From Candidatus Omnitrophota bacterium (lineage in GTDB: Bacteria; Omnitrophota; Gorgyraeia; Gygaellales; Profunditerraquicolaceae): a stretch of 8,831 nucleotides of DNA. Below the pieces are notes generated by a model that worked only from the letters and a program-made list of their open reading frames with translations, did no database searches and was not told where the DNA came from. A program made the translations under genes and the position numbers. Each line of letters starts with the position of its first letter. Position 1 is the first letter of the stretch. Shown here in pieces: positions 1 through 5,768 of this stretch. Location: positions 15,921-24,751 of the forward strand of contig JAPLLM010000114.1 in assembly GCA_026387555.1 (NCBI GenBank). The letters are read 5' to 3'.

Positions 1-683
1 AAGGCGAGAATAAGAGGAGCCTGAAGAAAATATATCTTACTGCTTCCGGCGGGCCTTTCAAAGATACGCCCAAACAGGATTTTAAGAATATCTCCATAAA
101 AGAAGTTTTACGTCATCCCCGTTGGCGGATGGGCAGGAAGATTACGGTTGACTCCGCTACCTTGATGAATAAGGGGCTGGAATTATTGGAGACGATGCAT
201 TTGTTCGGGGTCTCTTCCGAAATGGTGGAGATAATCATCCATCCCGAAGCCATAGTGCACTCCATGGTCGAATTTAACGACGGGGTAGTCATCGGGCAAA
301 TGTCGCAGGCCGATATGCGCATTCCTATTCAGTTCGCCCTTACCTATCCGGCTAGGCTTAAGAACAGGATTAAGGGTTTGGATTTTACTAAATTAAAGAG
401 CCTTAATTTTGAAGCCCCGGATTTCAAGAAATTTCCTTCTTTAGGGCTGGCATATGAGGCGGCGCGGAAATTAGGGACGCTGCCGGCGGTGATGAGCGCC
501 GCTAATGAGATCGCAGTGGAAGAATTCCTGAAACACAAAATAAAGTTTGATCATATACCGGAGGTTGTCGCAAAAGTAATGCGAAGGCACAGCCTTAAAC
601 GCCTGCCGATTTTAAGCGAAATACTCTGCGCTGACCATTGGGCCAGATCAGAGGCGCGCGAGGTAATCGAAAGACTGAATTAA
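1..683 (+). CDS. dxr: 1-deoxy-D-xylulose 5-phosphate reductoisomerase, 3' part
   Basis: Cytosolic enzyme of the MEP pathway: NADPH-dependent rearrangement and reduction of DXP to 2-C-methyl-D-erythritol 4-phosphate. The gene enters from the left edge; the open frame runs from base 3 and gives 226 residues, against about 380-400 for the full protein, so the N-terminal NADPH-binding domain and the first metal ligands (the DSEHNA region) lie outside the window. Visible signatures are TASGGPF (substrate-phosphate serine, codon 45-47), RHPRWRMGRK (histidine codon 114-116) and SATLMNKGLE, where Asn, Lys and the metal-binding Glu (codon 180-182) match the known active site. The C-terminal helical domain with AANEIAVEEFL is complete and ends at TAA 681-683. 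An internal ATG at 129 is not the real start, because conserved dxr sequence continues upstream of it. rseP begins one base after the stop, which suggests coupling. Identification is secure. Confidence 0.97.
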   Translation, partial: GENKRSLKKIYLTASGGPFKDTPKQDFKNISIKEVLRHPRWRMGRKITVDSATLMNKGLELLETMHLFGVSSEMVEIIIHPEAIVHSMVEFNDGVVIGQMSQADMRIPIQFALTYPARLKNRIKGLDFTKLKSLNFEAPDFKKFPSLGLAYEAARKLGTLPAVMSAANEIAVEEFLKHKIKFDHIPEVVAKVMRRHSLKRLPILSEILCADHWARSEAREVIERLN

Positions 684-684
684 T

Positions 685-1728
685 ATGTTAACTCTTTTAA
701 TATTTATCTTAATCTTAAGCGTCCTCATTATTGTGCATGAATTCGGGCATTTATTCGCCGCCAAGAGAGTCGGCGTGCGCGTGGAGAAATTTTCTCTGGG
801 ATTCGGGCCGCAGCTTTGGAAGACGAAAAAGGGGGAGACTGAATATACCATTTCTGCGATACCGCTGGGAGGGTTTGTGAAACTGGCCGGAGATAATCTG
901 GAGGAATATTCGGGGAAGGCTTACGAATATTATTCTAAGACTCCGGGCGAGCGTTTCCAGATAATATTCGCCGGGCCGCTCTTAAATTACATATTGGGTT
1001 TTTTATTTTTCTGGGTGATTTTCTTTGCCGGATACCCCACGCTTACCGCTAAGGTAGGCGGCCTGCTTGAGGGGATGGGGGCTAAAGAGGCCGGCCTTCA
1101 GGTGGGAGATAAGATCACGGCCGTAGACGGGAAGGCTGTTTTGTATTGGGACGATATGCAGGCGTTGATCCGTTCCAAAAAGACGGAGGACTCGGTAAAT
1201 CTCTCGGTCTTAAGAAAAGATAAAAATTTTGAAGTCAATGTAAGGATCAGGGAAAAACAAGTCGACGATCAGTTGGGCGCAAAGCGCAGCGTGGGCCTGA
1301 TCGGTATCACGCCTTATGATGAAATAATCAAGGTAAGGCACGGGTTTTTGGCCTCGGGATGGCTGGGGTTGAGGCAAGGCCGGATGATCACCGGGAAATT
1401 ATCCCTGCGCGATTCGGTCACCGGGCCCTTAGGGATATTTTATATCACCAGTAAAGCGGCAAGCGTGGGCCTGATCGCGGTAATGCATCTTATGGCCATT
1501 TTAAGCATAAGCCTTGGGATATTCAATCTCCTGCCTCTTCCGGTGATGGACGGAGGCCATATTTTCTTATTGGGCGTGGAAAAATTACGCAGAAAAGGTT
1601 TGAGCCTGAAGACGGAGAATATTATTACGCGCATAGGTGTATCGCTGATCATTACTCTTGCCGTTTTTGTCACTTATAACGATATTGTGCGCCTCTTTGG
1701 CGATAAAATACATAAATTCTTCAAATGA
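685..1728 (+). CDS. rseP: Site-2 intramembrane zinc metalloprotease (RseP/RasP, M50 family)
   Basis: Inner-membrane protease of the site-2 family, which cuts transmembrane segments of substrates such as anti-sigma factors or signal-peptide remnants. The protein has 347 residues. The first membrane segment carries the zinc motif HEFGH (His18, Glu19, His22). It is followed by a PLGGFVKLAGD loop (about 60-70), a second membrane segment starting at GPLLNY (about 98-118), one PDZ domain (about 122-200), a third segment (about 262-285) ending in NLLPLPVMDGG (281-291, with Asp289 as the third zinc ligand), and a last segment (about 318-337). E. coli RseP has about 450 residues and two PDZ domains; this one has a single PDZ and resembles Bacillus RasP in that respect. 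No strong ribosome-binding site precedes the ATG, which sits one base after the dxr stop, so translation is probably coupled. The substrate cannot be told from the sequence; no sigma or anti-sigma gene is adjacent. Confidence 0.96.
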   Translation: MLTLLIFILILSVLIIVHEFGHLFAAKRVGVRVEKFSLGFGPQLWKTKKGETEYTISAIPLGGFVKLAGDNLEEYSGKAYEYYSKTPGERFQIIFAGPLLNYILGFLFFWVIFFAGYPTLTAKVGGLLEGMGAKEAGLQVGDKITAVDGKAVLYWDDMQALIRSKKTEDSVNLSVLRKDKNFEVNVRIREKQVDDQLGAKRSVGLIGITPYDEIIKVRHGFLASGWLGLRQGRMITGKLSLRDSVTGPLGIFYITSKAASVGLIAVMHLMAILSISLGIFNLLPLPVMDGGHIFLLGVEKLRRKGLSLKTENIITRIGVSLIITLAVFVTYNDIVRLFGDKIHKFFK

Positions 1729-2789
1729 ATTTAAAGAGAAGAAAAACCAGGACAGTTAAGATCGGCTCTGTAAATATAGGCTCGGCTCATCCGGTAGCAA
1801 TTCAATCGATGAGCAAGTTCAAGACATCTGATGTCGAGAATACAATACGCCAGATCAAGGGTTTGGAGAGAGCGGGTTGCGAGATCATCCGGGTCGCGGT
1901 CAAGGATAATGCCGACGCAGAGGCGATAAAACTAATAAAAGCGGAAATAAACATTCCGTTAGTGGCCGATATTCATTTTGACTGGCGCCTGGCTATCTTG
2001 GCCATTGATAACGGCGCGGATAAAATACGGCTTAATCCGGGTAATATCAATAAATCTGAAGAAATAAAAGCAGTGGTGGCGGCATTAAAGAATGCAAAAA
2101 TCCCTTTGCGCATCGGGCTTAATTCGGGCTCGGTTAAGGGTAGGCCGGGAAAATCTATGCCGGAAAAATTATCCTCCAGCGCCCTAAATTACATAAAGAT
2201 CATTGAGAGACTTAAATTTCACGATCTGGTAATTTCTTTGAAGGCTAACAGCGTAGTAGATACGGTTGAGGCGTACCGCAAGATGGCCAAACTTTGCGAT
2301 TATCCGCTTCATTTGGGAGTGACCGCGACAGGCACTCCTTTTGCTGGGGCGATCAAGTCGGCGGTGGCGATTGGGGCGTTGCTTTTGGAGGGGATCGGCG
2401 ATACAATAAGAGTATCACTTACCGACGATCCCATAAGGGAAATCGAGGCGGCGAGGGATATTTTGGAGTCTTTGGGTTTGCGCAGCTTCGGGCCGCAGAT
2501 CGTCAGTTGCCCGACTTGTGGCAGGTGCGATGTGGACCTGGTAAAAATAGTCAGAGACCTGGAAGATAAACTGAAAACTGAAAACTGGCAACTGAAAACT
2601 AAGCCTTTGAAAGTGGCTGTTATGGGTTGTGTCGTTAACGGCCCCGGTGAAGCGCTGGAAGCGGATATAGGGGTAGCCTTCGGCAAAAATGAGGGGATGC
2701 TTTTTAAAAAAGGTAAAGCAGTGCGAAAAATATCATATAATGATTGCGTCGCAGTCTTATTAAAGGAAATGGAGAAGATGCATGGTTAA
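1725..2789 (+). CDS. ispG: 4-hydroxy-3-methylbut-2-en-1-yl diphosphate synthase (IspG/GcpE)
   Basis: Cytosolic [4Fe-4S] enzyme of the MEP pathway that reductively opens MEcPP to HMBPP; it acts downstream of Dxr, whose gene is two places upstream. The 354 residues are a normal length for the short bacterial form without the extra central domain. The N-terminal half is the TIM-barrel (AIQSMSKFKTSDV, LVADIHFDWRLA, KIRLNPGNI). The C-terminal cluster-binding part has CPTCGRC (Cys262, Cys265) and GCVVNGPGE (Cys302, Glu309), which align with the E. coli ligands Cys270, Cys273, Cys305 and Glu312. The spacing from the second to the third ligand cysteine is 37 residues, against 32 in E. coli, and the extra length coincides with a 7-nt tandem repeat. 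Cys268 is an additional cysteine beside the cluster motif. The ATG shares ATGA with the rseP stop and has no visible Shine-Dalgarno sequence, so translation by re-initiation is likely. The 3' end overlaps the next gene by 8 bp. Confidence 0.97.
   Translation: MNLKRRKTRTVKIGSVNIGSAHPVAIQSMSKFKTSDVENTIRQIKGLERAGCEIIRVAVKDNADAEAIKLIKAEINIPLVADIHFDWRLAILAIDNGADKIRLNPGNINKSEEIKAVVAALKNAKIPLRIGLNSGSVKGRPGKSMPEKLSSSALNYIKIIERLKFHDLVISLKANSVVDTVEAYRKMAKLCDYPLHLGVTATGTPFAGAIKSAVAIGALLLEGIGDTIRVSLTDDPIREIEAARDILESLGLRSFGPQIVSCPTCGRCDVDLVKIVRDLEDKLKTENWQLKTKPLKVAVMGCVVNGPGEALEADIGVAFGKNEGMLFKKGKAVRKISYNDCVAVLLKEMEKMHG
2571..2598 (+). repeat. 7-nt tandem repeat inside ispG
   Basis: Four consecutive heptamers are seen: CTGAAAA, CTGAAAA, CTGGCAA, CTGAAAA, with partial AAA and CT ends on both sides. 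The unit is not a multiple of three, so successive copies are read in different frames and encode the hydrophilic stretch LKTENWQLKT in IspG. It lies in the loop between the cysteine motifs, where IspG is five residues longer than the E. coli protein. This looks like a simple-sequence or mobile repeat tolerated in a surface loop. Confidence 0.85.
2771..2774 (+). promoter_or_regulatory. Ribosome-binding site of the CpaF ATPase gene, inside ispG
   Basis: GGAG lies seven bases before ATG 2782, within the last codons of ispG. It supports the 2782 start and an 8-bp overlap rather than a later start. Confidence 0.75.
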
Positions 2790-4044
2790 TAAGAATATCA
2801 AAGACCGGGTGCGCAGGCAGTTTATCGCCAAACATATCAACATCTTTTCCCAGGATTCCGTAGACGAGACGGAATTGAGAAACGCGATCACGCTTGCCGT
2901 AGAAGAAGCGCTGAACTCTGAGCGGATGGCCTTATCTGCCGAAGAGAAAAAGAAGGTGATCGAGGAGCTGATGGATGAATTCCACGGATTCGGCCCCATC
3001 GAAACCCTGCTTAAAGACCCAGGGATAACCGAAATAATGATCAACGGCCCGGATAAGATTTTCGCCGAAAAAGACGGGGTGACTAAGCTTACCGGTATTA
3101 CTTTCGACAATGAACAGCAGCTTAGCGCCTTGATATTTAAACTCCTCGCTCCTACCCGCAGGCGCGTAGACGAGTCATACCCTTTTACGGATCTTTCTTT
3201 AAAGGATGGTTCGCGCGTGAATATTATCATTCCACCCCTGGCCTTAGACGGCCCGACAATTACGATCAGGAAATTCTCGAAAGATATCACCGGCGCCGAT
3301 GACCTGATAAGGCTGGGGACGTTGGATCACCGCATGGCGGATTTTCTTATTGCCTGCATAAATGCAAAGGTAAATATGCTGTTTGCGGGTGCCACCGGAA
3401 CAGGCAAGACTACGACTGTCGCCGTACTCTCCGGATACATAAGCAACGACGAGAGGATCGTCACTATCGAAGATACCGCGGAGCTCCATCTTAACCAGCC
3501 GCACGTGGTCAGGCTCGAGTCCAGGCCTGCGAATATTGAAGGTAAGGGCGAAGTTACTATCAGGCATCTTTTTAAGAACTCTCTGCGCATGAGGCCGGAC
3601 AGGATAATTCTGGGCGAGATCCGCGGTTCGGAAGCCCTGGATATGCTTCAGGCTATTTGTTCAGGGCATACCGGTTCATTGGCAGTGCTGCACGCTAATA
3701 CCCCGCAGGAAGTGATCTATCGCCTTGAGACGATGATTCTGACTTCGGGTGTCCCGATCAACCTTGAAGTGATCCACCGCCAGATCGCCGCGGCAATACA
3801 CCTTATTATACAGCAGGATCAATTGGTCGATGGAGGCAGGCGGATAACCCGGATCACGCAGGTCAACGGCTTGAAAGACGGGCAGGTGAATTTAGAGGAT
3901 ATTTTTGTTTACGATATCGATGGGGTGGATGCCGGCGGCAAGGTCAAAGGAAGATGGAAGGCTACCGGAGTAAAACCGGTATTCATGCAGTTGTTTAAAA
4001 AAGCAGGAATAAATCTATCGGACGACTTATTTAAAAAGGACTAA
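2782..4044 (+). CDS. cpaF: CpaF/TadA-type pilus assembly (type II/IV secretion) ATPase
   Basis: Hexameric cytoplasmic ATPase of the VirB11/CpaF family, which powers assembly of Tad/Flp or type IV-like pili at the inner membrane. The protein has 420 residues. The N-terminal domain contains HGFGPIETLL, ITEIMINGPDKIF and RRVDESYPFTD, and ends in DGSRVNIIIPPLALDGPTI, all typical of CpaF. The ATPase core has Walker A GATGTGKTT (203-211, Lys209), an acidic box TIEDTAEL, a Walker B region RPDRIILGEIRG with Glu279, and a histidine box SGHTGSLAVLHANTP. The C-terminal part ends VNLEDIFVYD, also family-typical. The length fits full CpaF proteins without the long extra N-terminal regions of some members. 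The ATG overlaps the end of ispG by 8 bp, is the first one after an in-frame TAA at 2761, and has GGAG seven bases upstream. No TadB/TadC platform, pilin, prepilin peptidase or secretin gene is adjacent, so it is an orphan in this window. The symbol tadA would be equally valid for this pilus family. Confidence 0.95.
   Translation: MVNKNIKDRVRRQFIAKHINIFSQDSVDETELRNAITLAVEEALNSERMALSAEEKKKVIEELMDEFHGFGPIETLLKDPGITEIMINGPDKIFAEKDGVTKLTGITFDNEQQLSALIFKLLAPTRRRVDESYPFTDLSLKDGSRVNIIIPPLALDGPTITIRKFSKDITGADDLIRLGTLDHRMADFLIACINAKVNMLFAGATGTGKTTTVAVLSGYISNDERIVTIEDTAELHLNQPHVVRLESRPANIEGKGEVTIRHLFKNSLRMRPDRIILGEIRGSEALDMLQAICSGHTGSLAVLHANTPQEVIYRLETMILTSGVPINLEVIHRQIAAAIHLIIQQDQLVDGGRRITRITQVNGLKDGQVNLEDIFVYDIDGVDAGGKVKGRWKATGVKPVFMQLFKKAGINLSDDLFKKD
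4036..4040 (+). promoter_or_regulatory. Ribosome-binding site of proS
   Basis: AAGGA lies eight bases upstream of ATG 4049 and overlaps the last codons of the preceding ATPase gene. It supports the start at MFWTKTFIPTLKE, which also matches the usual bacterial ProRS N-terminus. Confidence 0.75.
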
Positions 4045-4048
4045 ACTA

Positions 4049-5299
4049 ATGTTTTGGACAAAGACTTTTATCCCCACTTTAAAAGAAACCCCGCAGGAAG
4101 CGGAATCCATAAGCCACCAGCTGCTTTTGCGCTCCGGCTCCGTCCGGATGCTCATGGCCGGTGCGTATTCTTATTTACCGCTGGGTTTGCGGGTTTTGAA
4201 TAATATCAAAGGGGTCATCCGCGAAGAGATGAACGCCGCGGGAGGCGCGGAATTATTGCTTCCGGCGCTGCAGCCCTTGGAATTATGGCTTAAGACCGGA
4301 AGAGATAAGGATATCGGAGAGGTGATGTTCAGGTTTGAGGACCGCAGGGGAAGAAAAGTCTGCCTGGGGCCTACTCACGAAGAAGTGATCACGGATTTAA
4401 TAAAAAATAATGTCTCCAGTTACAGGCAGCTTCCGGTTATCCTCTATCAGATACAGACTAAATTCCGCGATGAGATAAGGCCCAGATTCGGCTTGATCCG
4501 CGCCTGCGAATTTATCATGAAGGACGCGTACAGTTTTGATGCCGATGAGGCGGGGCTGGATAAGAATTATGCCGCGATGTTCGAGGCTTATAAAAGGATA
4601 TTTAAAAGGATCGGCCTGGATTTTATTACGACGGAAGCGGACTCCGGAATTATGGGCGGTAAGGTCTCCCACGAGTTCATGGTCCCCGCTCCCGACGGTG
4701 AGGACGTAGTCCTGCTCTGTCCGGAGTGTCAGGCTGCTAAGACATTTAAGGAAGGCGATAAAGAAACCTGCGCTAAATGCGGTAAGCCGGCAAAAAAAGT
4801 AAATACCATAGAAGTCGGCCACATCTTTAAGCTGGGCACAAAGTACAGTTCTAAACTGGGAGCGAATTTTCTGGATGCTGCGGGAAAATTGCAGCCTATT
4901 ATTATGGGCTGTTACGGCATCGGTGTTTCGCGTCTGGTCTCGGCAGTGATCGAGCAGAACCACGATAAGGACGGGATAGTCTGGCCTAAAGAAGTTTCTC
5001 CTTATCATGTTATCATTCTGCCTTTGAATGTCACCGAGAATACGATAATGGAGAAGGCCTTGGAATTGTATAATGAATTAAAGGAAACCGGCCTGGAAGT
5101 CCTGTTGGATGACCGCGATGAGCGTGCCGGGGTCAAATTCAAGGATGCCGACCTTTTGGGTATACCTTTGCAGGTTATTATCGGAAAAGATGCGCTTAAG
5201 AATAATACAATTGAATTAAAAATGCGCAAGAGCGGACAGAAATTGATTAGTTCTAAGCCTGAGATTATAAAAGAAATAAAAAAAGTTATTTATGGATAA
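4049..5299 (+). CDS. proS: Prolyl-tRNA synthetase, bacterial type with reduced editing insertion
   Basis: Cytosolic class II aminoacyl-tRNA synthetase that charges tRNA-Pro. The 416 residues contain motif 1 (LPLGLRVLNNIKGVIREEM), the PTHEEV segment, motif 2 (FRDEIRPRFG, 139-148, then EFIMKDAYSF), motif 3 (GCYGIGVSR, 287-295, with Arg295) and a C-terminal anticodon-binding domain (about 318-416). Full bacterial ProRS such as that of E. coli has about 570 residues because a YbaK-like editing domain of about 180 residues sits between motifs 2 and 3. Here that stretch is only some 25-30 residues and holds two CxxC pairs (CPEC 224-227, CAKC 241-244) directly before NTIEVGHIFKLGTKYS. It should therefore lack cis-editing of Ala-tRNA-Pro; the four cysteines look like a small zinc ribbon (inference). 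Shortened ProRS forms are known, for example in alphaproteobacteria. It follows the ATPase gene by four bases and overlaps rimP by eight. Identification is secure. Confidence 0.97.
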   Translation: MFWTKTFIPTLKETPQEAESISHQLLLRSGSVRMLMAGAYSYLPLGLRVLNNIKGVIREEMNAAGGAELLLPALQPLELWLKTGRDKDIGEVMFRFEDRRGRKVCLGPTHEEVITDLIKNNVSSYRQLPVILYQIQTKFRDEIRPRFGLIRACEFIMKDAYSFDADEAGLDKNYAAMFEAYKRIFKRIGLDFITTEADSGIMGGKVSHEFMVPAPDGEDVVLLCPECQAAKTFKEGDKETCAKCGKPAKKVNTIEVGHIFKLGTKYSSKLGANFLDAAGKLQPIIMGCYGIGVSRLVSAVIEQNHDKDGIVWPKEVSPYHVIILPLNVTENTIMEKALELYNELKETGLEVLLDDRDERAGVKFKDADLLGIPLQVIIGKDALKNNTIELKMRKSGQKLISSKPEIIKEIKKVIYG

Positions 5300-5750
5300 C
5301 CAAGTTTTAGCCGCGCAATTGAAGGGGTTGCTGGAAGGTTATCTGCAGTCCAGGAACCTGGAATTAATAGATTTGATTTTGCGTAATGAAGGAAACGGTT
5401 TGGTCTTGCGGGTGCTCGCGGATAGGCCCGAAGGCGGAATAAATCTCGATGAATGCGGTGCGCTCAACCGGGAAATAGGAGCGCTCCTGGATGAAAAGAA
5501 TCTTATCGAATCCAGTTATATACTGGAAGTCTCCAGTCCGGGTCTGGACCGGCCGCTAAGGACCAAGAAGGATTTTTCCCGCGCCACCGGCAAGAAGGTG
5601 AAGTTTTTCTTAAATGACCTGGTGGATGGAAAGTTGGAGTGGGGCGGCATTATAACGGGAGTAAATAACGAATCAGTGTTTATTAATAGCGGTATCAGCG
5701 CGCTAGAAATACCTTTGGCCAGGATTGTCAAGGCAAAGTTGTTGTTCTAG
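5292..5750 (+). CDS. rimP: Ribosome maturation factor RimP
   Basis: Cytosolic factor that binds the 30S subunit during its maturation. At 152 residues it has the usual family length. The N-terminal domain contains LRVLADRPEGGINLDECGALNREIGALLDE, and the signature LEVSSPGLDRPL (78-89) follows; the C-terminal half is the SH3-like domain (about 90-152, GKKVKFFLN to the end). The ATG lies inside the end of proS with an 8-bp overlap. No good Shine-Dalgarno sequence is visible in the A-rich stretch before it, so coupling to proS translation is likely. Its position directly before nusA and infB is the standard bacterial order (rimP-nusA-infB), which strengthens the call. Confidence 0.97.
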   Translation: MDNQVLAAQLKGLLEGYLQSRNLELIDLILRNEGNGLVLRVLADRPEGGINLDECGALNREIGALLDEKNLIESSYILEVSSPGLDRPLRTKKDFSRATGKKVKFFLNDLVDGKLEWGGIITGVNNESVFINSGISALEIPLARIVKAKLLF

Positions 5751-5758
5751 TAAGAAAC

Positions 5759-5762
5759 GGAG
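5759..5762 (+). promoter_or_regulatory. Ribosome-binding site of nusA
   Basis: GGAG lies six bases before ATG 5769. An out-of-frame ATG at 5764 reads only two codons before a stop, and an in-frame TAA at 5751 rules out any upstream start, so 5769 is the start. Confidence 0.8.
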
Positions 5763-5768
5763 AATGAA

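Noticed and set aside
129..683. dxr starting at ATG 129
   Set aside because: Conserved Dxr sequence (TASGGPF and RHPRW) is encoded in the same frame upstream of 129, so this ATG is the internal methionine of RWRMGRK and the gene continues off the left edge.
2294..2569. Second forward frame of 91 codons inside ispG
   Set aside because: It overlaps the conserved C-terminal part of IspG in another frame and gives a low-information Arg/Gly-rich product with no family resemblance.
2571..2598. CRISPR-like array
   Set aside because: The repeat unit is only seven bases and there are no spacers, so this is a simple tandem repeat.
2309..2686. Reverse-strand frame of 125 codons inside ispG
   Set aside because: It is fully opposite the catalytic cysteine region of IspG and has no recognisable domain; treated as a shadow.
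2782..4044. PilT/PilB or GspE type assignment for the ATPase
   Set aside because: The N-terminal motifs (RRVDESYPFTD, IIPPLALDGPTI) and the LHANTP box match CpaF/TadA; the GspE/PilB zinc motif is absent and the protein is longer than PilT, with a different N-terminus.
4397..5008. Reverse-strand open frame of 203 codons inside proS
   Set aside because: It lies entirely opposite a conserved synthetase gene; its translation shows no recognisable family and no ribosome-binding site was evident. It is a by-product of codon use in proS.
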